Assembly: GCF_014844135.1 (NCBI RefSeq)
Contig: NZ_CP041403.1
Coordinates: 744,001-808,000 of the forward strand
Direction of reading: 5' to 3'
Length of the DNA stretch: 64,000 bases
Source of the DNA: Arcobacter sp. FWKO B
GTDB lineage: Bacteria > Campylobacterota > Campylobacteria > Campylobacterales > Arcobacteraceae
Under the pieces are notes generated by a model that was not told the DNA's origin, ran no database searches, and worked only from the letters and a program-made list of their open reading frames with translations. Below, piece by piece: positions 18,979-27,602 of the stretch. Positions within the stretch are counted from its first letter, which is position 1; the number at the start of each line of letters is the position of its first letter. The translations under genes and the position numbers were made by a program.

Positions 18979-20541
18979 ATGAAATACCTTTTAGCCATAG
19001 ATGCAGGAACAGGAAGTATAAGAGCTGTTCTTTTTGATACTTTGGGGAATCAAATCACATATTCTCAAAAAGAGTGGACACACAAAAGTGAAGATGGTGT
19101 GCCAAATAGTATGAGTTTTGATTGTGTTACTAACTGGGAACTTACAAAAGAGTGTATCAAAGATGTCTTAGATAGCTCAAAGGTAAATCCTGATGATATA
19201 CTCTCTCTTAGTGCTACAAGTATGCGTGAGGGGATAGTTCTTTATGATGAAAAAGGTAATGAGCTTTGGGCTGTGGCAAATGTAGATGCAAGGGCAGATA
19301 AAGAGGTAAGGTTCCTAAAAGAAAACTTTCCTACTATGGAAGAGGAATTTTATAGTATTTCTGGGCAGACTTTTGCACTTGGGGCATTGCCACGGATTCT
19401 TTGGCTCAAAAACAACCACCCAGATGTTTATGCTAAGGTTGCAAATATCTCTATGATAGGTGACTGGGTATTATACAAACTAAGCAACATAATAGCTACA
19501 GACCCAAGCAACGGCGGAACTACTGGGATATTTAGCTTGAAAGAGAGAACTTGGGATAGCTCTATGGCTTCAAAAGTGGGTATAAAAGATGATATTTTTT
19601 GCCCTTGCTATGAGGTAGGCTCTGTAATAGGTAGCGTCTCAAATGAAGCTTCAAAAGAGACAGGTCTAAGTACCAAAACAAAAGTAGTCACGGGTGGCGG
19701 TGATGTTCAGCTAGGAAGTGCTGGGCTTGGAGTGGTGGGTGATGGACAAGTGGCAGTTCTTGGTGGGAGTTTTTGGCAACAAATTGTAAATATACCATCC
19801 CTCACACCTCCACCAAAAAACATGGATATAAGAGTCAACCCTCATGTTATAGATGGACTTTCTCAAGCTGAAGGGATTACATTTTTTAGCGGTCTTGTTA
19901 TGAGATGGTTTAGGGATGCTTTTTGTGACCTTGAAAAACTAGAAGCTTCACAAAAAGGTCTGGATACATATTCAATACTTGAAGAAAAAGCCTCATCCGT
20001 CCCAGTTGGCTCATACGGAATACTCCCTATATTTAGCGATAGTATGAAATATGGCAAATGGTATCATGCAGGTCCATCTTTTATCAATCTTTCCATAGAC
20101 CCAGATATTTGCAATAAATACTCGATGTTTAAAAGTTTACAAGAAAATGCGTGTATCGTATCAAATATAAATCTCAAAAAAATAAAAGAATTTTCTGGTA
20201 TTAGCATAGAGAAAATAGTATTTGCAGGAGGGGCTAGTAAAGGAAATCTTTGGTGTCAAACTCTAAGTGATGTCACAGGATGTGTGGTAAAAGTGCCAAA
20301 GATTACAGAAGCTACAGCTTTGGGAGCTGCTATGAGTGCAGGAGTGGGAGCTGGAGTTTATAAATCTATACAAGATGCTTCATCAAAGCTTGTAAAATGG
20401 GATAAAACATACTCTCCAAATATGGATAATCATAAACTATATCAAGCCATAGAGCAAAAATGGATTGAAGTTTACGAAGAGCAATTAAAGCTTGTAGATA
20501 ACGGGCTTGTGTCATCTATGTGGAAAGCACCTGGGGTTTGA
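18979..20541 (+). CDS. lsrK: Autoinducer-2 kinase
   Basis: A 520-residue FGGY-family sugar kinase closely resembling enteric LsrK, including IDAGTGSIRAVLFD (phosphate-1 loop), SMREGIVLY, ANVDARA, TGGGDVQLG (catalytic Asp), VLGGSFWQQ, RVNPHVI, TMRWFRDAF-like VMRWFRDAF, FAGGASKGNLW and a WKAPG end. LsrK phosphorylates AI-2 (DPD) in the cytosol, producing phospho-AI-2. No lsrACDBF transporter or lsrR repressor is adjacent. AAAGGA precedes the ATG. Higher GC than the block just upstream. I regard the family call as firm; use of AI-2 in this organism is inferred. Confidence 0.92.
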   Translation: MKYLLAIDAGTGSIRAVLFDTLGNQITYSQKEWTHKSEDGVPNSMSFDCVTNWELTKECIKDVLDSSKVNPDDILSLSATSMREGIVLYDEKGNELWAVANVDARADKEVRFLKENFPTMEEEFYSISGQTFALGALPRILWLKNNHPDVYAKVANISMIGDWVLYKLSNIIATDPSNGGTTGIFSLKERTWDSSMASKVGIKDDIFCPCYEVGSVIGSVSNEASKETGLSTKTKVVTGGGDVQLGSAGLGVVGDGQVAVLGGSFWQQIVNIPSLTPPPKNMDIRVNPHVIDGLSQAEGITFFSGLVMRWFRDAFCDLEKLEASQKGLDTYSILEEKASSVPVGSYGILPIFSDSMKYGKWYHAGPSFINLSIDPDICNKYSMFKSLQENACIVSNINLKKIKEFSGISIEKIVFAGGASKGNLWCQTLSDVTGCVVKVPKITEATALGAAMSAGVGAGVYKSIQDASSKLVKWDKTYSPNMDNHKLYQAIEQKWIEVYEEQLKLVDNGLVSSMWKAPGV

Positions 20542-20604
20542 TTTAGGTTGTTGGTTTTAATGTGTAGGTGGTAGGTTTTGGTTTTCTAAATCTTTAGTTG
20601 AAGA

Positions 20605-20626
20605 ACCAGTCAAAGACTGGTGTTCC
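20605..20626. repeat. Palindromic intergenic repeat, copy 2 (CCAGTC..GACTGG + GTTCC)
   Basis: CCAGTCAAAGACTGGTGTTCC lies between the convergent ends of lsrK and the Cache histidine kinase. The 6-bp stem closes a 3-base loop. It belongs to the same family as the copies at 223-243 and 25926-26224. Confidence 0.65.
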
Positions 20627-20636
20627 AGCTTACCCC

Positions 20637-22553
20637 TCAAACCTTCTCCAAAGGTAAAGAAATCTTAAAAACTGCCCCCTTATCGCTATTGTAAGCTTCT
20701 ATATCTCCACCCATATTTTTTAATATCTGCTTAGTCATATATAGCCCTATTCCTGTACCTTTTTCACCTTTTGTGGTAAAATCTGAGTCAAAAATTCTAT
20801 TAATATACTCTTTTGGAATTCCACCTGCATTGTCTTCTATTTTTATAATAGCAAATTTATCATTACTTGATATCTCTATTTCAATTATTTTATTGTCTAT
20901 TTTTTTCTCAACAAGCACATCTTTAGCATTATTTAAAATATTTAAAATAGCTTGTATTAACTCATTTGGATAACCATCTACTTTTAGATTTTTTTGAGAT
21001 TCAAGATTTATGGATATACCATTAAATGTCCCTTCAGTAATTTTCAAACTTTTTTCTACAGTAGAAATCAAATCAAAATTTTGAAGCACTTTATCTTTTC
21101 TTAAAAACCCTCTAAAATCTTCAATTGTTTGTGATAAATGTTGAGCACTTGAAACTATCTTGTCAGCAGTTTTTTCTATATCACCATCATCTAAAACTCC
21201 AAGTTCTTTTTGTATTTTTAATCCACTAGCTAAAGATGTTATAGCACTTAGAGGTTGTCTCCATTGATGGGCTATATTATCAAGCATTTCTCCCATGGAT
21301 GCCATTTTTGACTGTTGAATGATAAGATTATCTTTATGTTTTTGTTTTTTCTCATTTGAAAGAATAATATTATTTAAATATTTTGCTACTATTATCAAAA
21401 TAATAATAAATAAAAAAAGTATCACAAAAGTAAATACAATACTATCTCTAATAATACGGCTTTTTTCCTCATTTTCGACTTTAAATAATGTTTGATATTT
21501 ATCTTCAAAATCATTTACATAAACCCCATTACCAATAATCCAATTCCATTTTTCATTGAGATAAAAGTAGCTCAATTTTTCTTCTATCTCATCTGTATTT
21601 GGTTTTTTATAGGCATATGTTACAAAAGAATCACCCTTTAACCTTATATCTTTTAAAAACTCTTTTCTAAATTCTTTGCCATTAATATCTTTATAATCAT
21701 CTGATATAAATTTTCCTTCCAAATCAACTCTGTTCATATTAACAAGCATTTTGGCAAATTTATCACCTCCGTTAATATCAAGCAATTGGTATATAAAAAC
21801 ATAATTATTATCTACATAAGCCATATTTCTAATTTGTTTTATAACTAAATTTTGTAACTCTTTTTCAACATCATCTAAATACTCCCCATACCCAATAACC
21901 CAATTGTAAGGTTCAAATACCTTGACATAAGAAGTTTTTGGGTACTGTTCTTTTATGCCATGATTTAATTTAAACCACATATACTCTACAAAGCCCTCTT
22001 TATGTTCTTGTGCAATATTATAAAACTCTTTTACATATTCTTTATTGTTTATATCAACCACATCAGCTCTATTTGTACCCTCTTTATCTGGAGTAGTAGG
22101 CAAAAGCCTTGCTATTATTTTATCTTGTGAATATAACTCTTGAATAAAATAATAAACATCTGTTGTTACATCTGCATAAGTATTGGTAAATTTAATATTT
22201 CTAAGCGTTTCAATTATAGTTTTTTGAATCTCTGCTTTACTCATAGTATCTTTATTGATTTCATAAATAGATGTAGCTATTTTATGGGCAAATTCAACCC
22301 TTTTTATTAGCCTCTCTTCAAGCGTTTTTTTAACAATCTTAGTGTTATAATCTATAATATTATTTATTGTTTTAACATTATGAGTGATAATTTCTTTTTG
22401 GGATAATATATATTTATTTCTTTCAAGCTGTTTATATTCTTCAAAATATTGTTTAGAATTTTCTACATTCAAATAAGCAAGCAAAGATGATAAAAGAATT
22501 AGAACGATGGAAAAATATATAATAATTTTTTTTAAATAAGAATATGTATTCAC
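20637..22553 (-). CDS. Double-Cache sensor histidine kinase
   Basis: 638 residues. An N-terminal membrane span (residues about 8-28) leads into a large periplasmic region with two Cache-like repeats (NWVIGYGEYLDDVEKEL and NWIIGNGVYVNDFEDKY), then a second span (about 370-395), a HisKA-type dimerisation helix with IAHQWRQPLSAI (phospho-acceptor His429) and a HATPase domain (N-box NILNNAKDVL, G-boxes DNAGGIP and GTGIGLYM). Double-Cache domains bind small ligands such as organic acids or amino acids. No response-regulator gene is adjacent, so the partner is unknown. Converges with lsrK. Confidence 0.9.
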   Translation of the reverse strand: MNTYSYLKKIIIYFSIVLILLSSLLAYLNVENSKQYFEEYKQLERNKYILSQKEIITHNVKTINNIIDYNTKIVKKTLEERLIKRVEFAHKIATSIYEINKDTMSKAEIQKTIIETLRNIKFTNTYADVTTDVYYFIQELYSQDKIIARLLPTTPDKEGTNRADVVDINNKEYVKEFYNIAQEHKEGFVEYMWFKLNHGIKEQYPKTSYVKVFEPYNWVIGYGEYLDDVEKELQNLVIKQIRNMAYVDNNYVFIYQLLDINGGDKFAKMLVNMNRVDLEGKFISDDYKDINGKEFRKEFLKDIRLKGDSFVTYAYKKPNTDEIEEKLSYFYLNEKWNWIIGNGVYVNDFEDKYQTLFKVENEEKSRIIRDSIVFTFVILFLFIIILIIVAKYLNNIILSNEKKQKHKDNLIIQQSKMASMGEMLDNIAHQWRQPLSAITSLASGLKIQKELGVLDDGDIEKTADKIVSSAQHLSQTIEDFRGFLRKDKVLQNFDLISTVEKSLKITEGTFNGISINLESQKNLKVDGYPNELIQAILNILNNAKDVLVEKKIDNKIIEIEISSNDKFAIIKIEDNAGGIPKEYINRIFDSDFTTKGEKGTGIGLYMTKQILKNMGGDIEAYNSDKGAVFKISLPLEKV

Positions 22554-22641
22554 TAGAGAAGAACCTTTTTATTTTAATAGTAATCTGGAGATATTATAAC
22601 ATAATTATTACATTTTTTATACTATTTAATACAAAAATATA

Positions 22642-23181
22642 TTATATTAATTCTATTTGTTCCTTAGTACCACTTATCTCAATTGTTACTTTTTGATCAA
22701 AAATCTTAGATACTATATTCAACCCAAGAGTATTTAATTGATATTCAACTTTAGATAAATCACTATAATCTACTTCTATAGTTTTTGTAAAAAGTTTTTT
22801 ATATTCTTTTAAATTTGCAATTTTTATCACCTCATTAGTGGCATCACTATAGGCTCTTACCAATCCACCAGTACCTAGCTTTGTCCCACCAAAATATCTT
22901 ACTATTATTACAGCACAATTAATAAGTTCATTCCCTCCAAGCACTGCTAAAGTTGGCTTACCACTTGTACCTCTTGGCTCTCCATCATCACTAGAATTTT
23001 CAATTATCTGATCAAATTCATTTAAATATCTATATGCATATACAAAATGTCTTGCTTTTGGATGAAGTGCACGAAGCCTTTGCATTAGCATTTCAAAATC
23101 TTTATATGGGCAAATATGAGCTATAAACTTTGATTTTGTAACCTCAATACTATTTGCAAATTCTTCTTCAATAAAAAACAC
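22642..23181 (-). CDS. yigZ: YigZ/IMPACT family protein
   Basis: 179 residues, starting at GTG 23179-23181 with GGGAG six bases upstream. The IMPACT N-domain is recognised by EVTKSKFIAHICPY, HPKARHFVYAYR, SDDGEPRGTSGKPTL and IVVRYFGGTKLGTGGLVRAY. The C-terminal domain is shortened compared with E. coli YigZ (about 204 residues). The family is linked to translation or ribosome-related regulation, but no reaction is established. Divergent from tlyA with a short shared promoter region. Confidence 0.9.
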   Translation of the reverse strand: MFFIEEEFANSIEVTKSKFIAHICPYKDFEMLMQRLRALHPKARHFVYAYRYLNEFDQIIENSSDDGEPRGTSGKPTLAVLGGNELINCAVIIVRYFGGTKLGTGGLVRAYSDATNEVIKIANLKEYKKLFTKTIEVDYSDLSKVEYQLNTLGLNIVSKIFDQKVTIEISGTKEQIELI

Positions 23182-23208
23182 AAAAACTCCCTATAATCAA
23201 AACTTATG

Positions 23209-23214
23209 TATAAT
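23209..23214 (+). promoter_or_regulatory. -10 element placed to give a leaderless tlyA mRNA
   Basis: TATAAT at 23209-23214 ends 6 bases before the ATG at 23221. A start about 7 bases downstream of the -10 would fall on or next to the A of the initiation codon, and no ribosome site is visible in the few bases between. The -35 region is weak, as is common in Campylobacterota. Confidence 0.4.
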
Positions 23215-23220
23215 ATCATC

Positions 23221-23928
23221 ATGAGACTAGATATATACATAACAACAAACTTTGATATTCAAAGTAGAAATAAAGCTCACGAGCTTATAAAAACAAATAA
23301 AGTAAAAGTTGATGGTAAGATTATAACAAAACCATCTTTTGAAGTTGATGAAAATGCACTTATTGAAATACTGGATAACGATATACTTGTCAGTCGTGCT
23401 GGGTATAAACTTAAATATTTCTTGACTGAGCTAGGCATAGATTTATCTCCACTTAAAGGACTTGATATTGGTAGTAGCACAGGAGGTTTTGCTCAAGTAT
23501 TGCTAAAAAATGGTTTATCACATATTACTTGTGTAGATGTTGGAACAAACCAACTTCATGACAAAGTAAAAGAATATCAAAACCTATCTTTTTTTGAAAA
23601 TACAGATATAAGAGAGTTTAATTCAAATGAAAAATATGATATTGTAACATGTGATGTATCTTTTATCAGTGTTCATAATATTTTAAAAGATATTGATAGG
23701 CTTAGTAGTAATCATATTATTGTACTTTTCAAACCACAATTTGAAGTTGGAATCAATGCTAAAAGAGATAAAAATGGTGTTGTAAGGGATGATAAAGCTA
23801 TATTAAAATCAAAAATCTTATTTGAAGATGCATGTGCAATACTTGGATGGAATCTTGTATATCAAAGTCCAAGTAAGATATTAGGTAAAGAGGGAAATTA
23901 TGAAGAGTTTTACTACTTCAAAAAATAG
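23221..23928 (+). CDS. tlyA: TlyA family rRNA 2'-O-methyltransferase / hemolysin A
   Basis: 235 residues: an N-terminal S4 RNA-binding domain (RLDIYITTNFDIQSRNKAHELIKTNKVKVDG) followed by an FtsJ-like methyltransferase with the SAM motif GLDIGSSTGGFAQVLL, CDVSFISV and FKPQFEVG. The family methylates 16S and 23S rRNA ribose at sites affecting capreomycin sensitivity. ATG 23221 is preferred over an upstream in-frame ATG at 23206 because family members begin MRLD. First gene of a tight run with ribF, cmoA and bcp; it overlaps ribF by 29 bases. Confidence 0.9.
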   Translation: MRLDIYITTNFDIQSRNKAHELIKTNKVKVDGKIITKPSFEVDENALIEILDNDILVSRAGYKLKYFLTELGIDLSPLKGLDIGSSTGGFAQVLLKNGLSHITCVDVGTNQLHDKVKEYQNLSFFENTDIREFNSNEKYDIVTCDVSFISVHNILKDIDRLSSNHIIVLFKPQFEVGINAKRDKNGVVRDDKAILKSKILFEDACAILGWNLVYQSPSKILGKEGNYEEFYYFKK

Positions 23929-24730
23929 TATTACAAGTCTTGCTATTGGTGGATTTGATGGTATGCATATAGCCCATCAAAAGCTATTTTCTTATCTTGA
24001 TAACAATGGTGCTATTGTAGCTATTGAAACTGGTTATGCAAATCTTACACCAAAAAGCAATAGACAAAAATATGTAAACTTTCCAGTTTTTTACTACCCA
24101 CTTGATGAGATAAAACACTTAAGCGGTAAAGAGTTTGTATCTTTACTTCGTGAAGAATTCCCAAATTTGAAAAAAATAGTTGTTGGGTATGATTTTTGTT
24201 TTGGCAAAAATAGAATGTACAATACAAGTAGTCTAAAAGAACTTTTTGATGGTGAAGTAATTGTAGTAGATGAAGTAACATTCGAAACTGTTGCAATACA
24301 CTCAAGAACAATAAGAGAGTTTTTAAGAGATGGAAATATAAAACAAGCAAATAAGTTTTTGGGTAAAGTTTATACAATTAGTGGATATGTTATCAAAGGT
24401 CAAGGTATAGGAAAAGAGCAATTTGTACCTACTATTAATATAGAAGTTCTAGACTTTTTGATACCAAAAGAGGGTATTTATGCCACAAAAACTTTAGTAA
24501 ACAACACCCTATACAACTCTGTATCATTTATTGGACACAGATTAAGTACAGATGGTAATTTTGCAATAGAAACTCATATAATAGACAAAGACTTAAATTT
24601 TGATGGTGGAGTAGTAGAAGTACAATTTTTTGATAAACTTAGAGATAACCAAAAATATGAAAACTTAGATGAACTAAAAAAACAGATTTTACTTGATATT
24701 GATAATGCTAGGAGCTACTTTGCAAGATAA
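23900..24730 (+). CDS. ribF: Bifunctional riboflavin kinase / FAD synthetase
   Basis: 276 residues. The N-terminal adenylyltransferase domain shows [14 protein letters not shown] (the nucleotide-binding GxFDGxHxGH motif), [12 protein letters not shown] and HSRTIREFL; the C-terminal riboflavin kinase domain shows [21 protein letters not shown] and EGIYATK. It makes FMN then FAD from riboflavin and ATP. Shorter than the usual 305-310 residues mainly in the linker regions, as in other Campylobacterota. Overlaps both tlyA and cmoA. Confidence 0.92.
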   Translation: MKSFTTSKNSITSLAIGGFDGMHIAHQKLFSYLDNNGAIVAIETGYANLTPKSNRQKYVNFPVFYYPLDEIKHLSGKEFVSLLREEFPNLKKIVVGYDFCFGKNRMYNTSSLKELFDGEVIVVDEVTFETVAIHSRTIREFLRDGNIKQANKFLGKVYTISGYVIKGQGIGKEQFVPTINIEVLDFLIPKEGIYATKTLVNNTLYNSVSFIGHRLSTDGNFAIETHIIDKDLNFDGGVVEVQFFDKLRDNQKYENLDELKKQILLDIDNARSYFAR

Positions 24731-25430
24731 AGTTTTCGATAAACCTATAAAAGAGCAGTTTAGCTTCAATGAAGAAGTAGCAAATGTATTTGATGATATG
24801 TTAAGTCGTTCTGTTCCACATTATCATGATGTACTAAAACTTGTAACTACTTTTGCTCAAAATTTTCTAAAAGATAATTCTATAGTGTATGATATAGGGT
24901 GTTCAACAGGATCAACACTTATAGAACTTATCAAAAAATCTTCATATCAACTACAAGCTTATGGGATAGATACATCTTCACATATGATAGATAAAGCTAA
25001 AGTAAAAGCTCACGCTTTTGGTGTACAAAATATAGAATTTATTTGTGATGATGCTTTTAATATCAATATGAAAAATACAGATTTGATAATCTCAAACTAT
25101 ACACTACAGTTTATTAGACCTCTTATGAGAGAAAAACTTATCAAAAAAATATATGATTCTTTGAATGACGGGCAGATTTTTATTTTTAGTGAAAAAGTGA
25201 TAAGTGAAGATAAAATGCTTAACAAAATCTATATTGATGAATACTATAACTTCAAAAAAGCTATGGGATACAGTGAATATGAAATAAGTCAAAAGAGAGA
25301 AGCACTAGAAAATGTACTAGTTCCATATAGTGTTGAAGAAAATCTTAAAATGATAAAAGATAGTGGCTTTAAAAGCTGTGATATACTTTTCAAATGGTAT
25401 AATTTCGCCACATTTGTAGCTAAAAAATAA
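24720..25430 (+). CDS. cmoA: Carboxy-SAM synthase
   Basis: A 236-residue SAM-dependent-fold protein. CmoA turns SAM and prephenate into carboxy-SAM for wobble-uridine (cmo5U34) tRNA modification. Seen are the opening [33 protein letters not shown] split into FDKPI and VFDDM blocks, [20 protein letters not shown] and FSEKV. The TTG at 24720 is chosen because AGGAG lies five bases upstream and the product then starts like the family; ATG 24705 and TTG 24693 are alternatives. Overlaps the end of ribF by 11 bases. The partner cmoB is not in the window. Confidence 0.88.
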   Translation: MQDKVFDKPIKEQFSFNEEVANVFDDMLSRSVPHYHDVLKLVTTFAQNFLKDNSIVYDIGCSTGSTLIELIKKSSYQLQAYGIDTSSHMIDKAKVKAHAFGVQNIEFICDDAFNINMKNTDLIISNYTLQFIRPLMREKLIKKIYDSLNDGQIFIFSEKVISEDKMLNKIYIDEYYNFKKAMGYSEYEISQKREALENVLVPYSVEENLKMIKDSGFKSCDILFKWYNFATFVAKK

Positions 25431-25442
25431 ATATAAAGGATT

Positions 25443-25916
25443 ATGGATATGTTAAAAATAAACGATAAAGCACCTGATTTTTGTCTTCCAAACCAAGATG
25501 AAGTAGAGATTTGCTCAAGAGATTTGGCTGGTAAATGGATAGTTTTATATTTTTATCCAAAAGATAATACTCCAGGATGTACTACTGAAGCTTGTGATTT
25601 TACTGCTGCTATGCCACATTTTGAAGATATGGGTGCAGTGATACTAGGAGTTAGCCCTGATAGCCCTAAAAAACACAGAAGTTTCATAGAAAAACAAAAT
25701 CTAGGTATCACTCTACTTGCTGATGAATCAACTCAAACTGCACAAGACTTTGGCGTATGGCAACTGAAAAAAATGTGTGGCAAAGAGTATATGGGGATAG
25801 TAAGAAGTACTTTTATAATAGACCCTGATGGAAAAATCCAAGCTATTTGGAGTAATGTCAAAGTAAAAGGTCATAGTGAAGCTGTAAAGGCTAAGTTGGC
25901 GGAGTTACAGTCGTAA
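25443..25916 (+). CDS. bcp: Thioredoxin-dependent peroxiredoxin (Bcp/PrxQ type)
   Basis: 157 residues with the AhpC/TSA fold. YFYPKDNTPGCTTEACDF holds the peroxidatic Cys in PGCT and the resolving Cys five residues later, the PrxQ arrangement. Reduces hydrogen peroxide and organic peroxides using thioredoxin. An AAAGGA site precedes two close ATG codons (25443 and 25449). Last gene of the tlyA-ribF-cmoA-bcp run. Confidence 0.95.
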   Translation: MDMLKINDKAPDFCLPNQDEVEICSRDLAGKWIVLYFYPKDNTPGCTTEACDFTAAMPHFEDMGAVILGVSPDSPKKHRSFIEKQNLGITLLADESTQTAQDFGVWQLKKMCGKEYMGIVRSTFIIDPDGKIQAIWSNVKVKGHSEAVKAKLAELQS

Positions 25917-26225
25917 GTCGTGAGTGGAACGCCAAATTTATCTGGTGAAAAGTAAAGACAGACCCAGTCATAGACTGGGGTTCCAACGCAACGCCAGATT
26001 TATCTGGTGAAAACAGTTAAGCAAATATGAACTGCTTAACATTTGTAGGTTTGAAACTTTAGGTATGTACACTTTGCGTATCAGCGAAAGCAAAATTAAG
26101 ACCAGCCCAGTCATAGACTTGGGTTCATATGAAACGCCAGATTTATCTGGTGAAAAGTAAAGACAAGCCCGACATGTAGCGAGGTGGAATCCAGCAACGC
26201 AGTGAGGACACAAGTCGGGGTTCCT
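25917..26225. repeat. Cluster of palindromic repeat units between bcp and mqnE
   Basis: This 309-base gap between two convergent genes holds no gene that I can support. A first unit, 25926-25984, starts GGAACGCC, contains the word AAATTTATCTGGTGAAAA, then CCCAGTC-ATA-GACTGGG, and ends GTTCC. A CGCCAGATTTATCTGGTG hairpin recurs at 25992-26008 and 26135-26152. A second CCCAGTCATAGACTTGGG lies at 26106-26123. A longer unit, 26131-26224, closes with CCCGAC...GTCGGGG then TTCC. The units share the ends GAAACGCC/GGAACGCC and GGGGTTCC. Confidence 0.75.
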
Positions 26226-27278
26226 TTAAATCAACTCTTTATAAAGTGAATCTCTTCTTACAGGCTCAAATCCGCTATTTTTTATAAGTTCTACAAACTC
26301 ACCCAGAGGCATTCCGTTTTTGCTATTTGCCCCTGCGGCACTTTGGATTGATTCTTTTTCTATTGTTCCATCTAGGTCATTTGCACCAAATTCTTGAGCT
26401 ATTAGAGCTAGTTTCATAGTAGAAGTTACCCAATAAGCTTTTAGGCTTGGGATATTATCAAGAACTATTCTACTTATAGCCATAGTTTTTAGTATTTCAT
26501 TAGCTGTTAGTGCTTCTTTTACATTTAAAAAATTGTTTTGTGTTTGATACACAAGAGGAATAAAAGCATTAAAGCCACCAGTTATATCTTGTAAATCTCT
26601 AAGTCTTAGCATATGATCTATCCTATTTGCCCTACTTTCTATATGTCCAAAAAGCATAGTGGCATTTGATTTTTTCCCTTTTTCGTGCCAAAGTTTGTGG
26701 ATTTGTAACCATTCATCACTTTTTACTTTACCGCCACAGATTCTTTTTCTTACACTCTCATCAAATATCTCAGCCCCGCCACCAGGCATAGAGTCCACTC
26801 CGTATTCACACATAAGGTCAATTATCTCTTCATAAGATTTGTTATACTCTGTACTTAAAAAATGAATTTCAGCAGCAGTTAGAGCTTTTATATGTAAGTG
26901 AGGAAATTTATCTTTGATTTTTCTAAAAACTTCCAAATACCACTCTAGACCTGTGTTTGGGTTGTGAGCTGAAACTATATGTACCTCATCTATACCGTTT
27001 TTGACAGATTTTTCAACCTCAGCCAAAATCTCTTCATGGGTCATAGTATATTGATTTGGGTTTTTTCTACTTGCACTATAAGCACAAAATTGACATACAT
27101 CTTTACATATATTGGTTGGGTTAATGTGTCTGTTTACATTATAATATGTTTTTTTACCAAATTTATCTTCTCTTATTTTATTTGCATATTGTCCAAGTGT
27201 TAATAAATCCATATCATATAAAGCTAATGCTTCATCAAAATTTAATCTTTGCCCTTTATCTAATTTATTTAAAATCAT
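26226..27278 (-). CDS. mqnE: Aminofutalosine synthase (menaquinone, futalosine pathway)
   Basis: 350-residue radical SAM enzyme with CKDVCQFCAYS as the iron-sulfur motif. The sequence around it (YNVNRHINPTNICKD, EVHIVSAHNPNTGLEWYLE, MLFGHIESRANRIDHMLRLRDLQD) fits MqnE, which joins a SAM-derived adenosyl radical with the chorismate-derived enolpyruvyl benzoate to give aminofutalosine. MqnC is the closest alternative, but the NPTNIC and HNPNTG segments favour MqnE. Menaquinone via futalosine is usual in Campylobacterota. Overlaps by one base with the start of the downstream-adjacent membrane gene on the same strand, so it is probably co-transcribed. Confidence 0.88.
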   Translation of the reverse strand: MILNKLDKGQRLNFDEALALYDMDLLTLGQYANKIREDKFGKKTYYNVNRHINPTNICKDVCQFCAYSASRKNPNQYTMTHEEILAEVEKSVKNGIDEVHIVSAHNPNTGLEWYLEVFRKIKDKFPHLHIKALTAAEIHFLSTEYNKSYEEIIDLMCEYGVDSMPGGGAEIFDESVRKRICGGKVKSDEWLQIHKLWHEKGKKSNATMLFGHIESRANRIDHMLRLRDLQDITGGFNAFIPLVYQTQNNFLNVKEALTANEILKTMAISRIVLDNIPSLKAYWVTSTMKLALIAQEFGANDLDGTIEKESIQSAAGANSKNGMPLGEFVELIKNSGFEPVRRDSLYKELI

Positions 27279-27598
27279 TAATCCTCTTTTTCACAAGCCA
27301 AATCTGTAATATGTCTTCCATCATTTAAAACTATTATAAAACCTTTACAAAACTCATTTGTATCTGTATTTGTAAATCTTACAGTAAATTGATATCCATT
27401 TATTCCTGATTCATCATGTTTTACTGAAGCTGATGTAAAAACTTTCAACCCTTTGTAGTTAATATTTAAGTGTTCTAAGGCTGTTTCAACTTGTGTTTGT
27501 TTAGATATCATATTAATTATAAAATACAATACCGCAAGAACTATTAAAGTAGTAATCCAAAGTACTGTTTTTCTTGGCATTTTTCTTGTCTCAATCAT
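27278..27598 (-). CDS. Small single-pass membrane protein of unknown function
   Basis: 106 residues. Begins with MIETRKMPRKTV then one hydrophobic span (residues about 13-33), followed by a mixed periplasmic part with two cysteines near the C-terminus (NEFCKGFI and DLACEKED). I do not recognise a family. Lies between carbonic anhydrase (4 bases away) and mqnE (one shared base), suggesting one transcript. Possibly M7 is the true start. Confidence 0.6.
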   Translation of the reverse strand: MIETRKMPRKTVLWITTLIVLAVLYFIINMISKQTQVETALEHLNINYKGLKVFTSASVKHDESGINGYQFTVRFTNTDTNEFCKGFIIVLNDGRHITDLACEKED

Positions 27599-27602
27599 TA
27601 AT

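Noticed and set aside
20605-20626. Repeat copy 2 as a rho-independent terminator
   Set aside because: The 6-bp stem has no T-run on either strand; it may still affect RNA ends but does not meet the terminator pattern.
25968-26213. 81-codon frame on the minus strand within the repeat cluster
   Set aside because: It is built of repeated hairpin words and has no recognisable protein features or ribosome site.
25917-26225. Integron-like attC sites or a CRISPR array
   Set aside because: Ends GGAAC/GTTCC loosely resemble attC boundaries but there are no gene cassettes or integrase, and spacer lengths are not regular as in a CRISPR.
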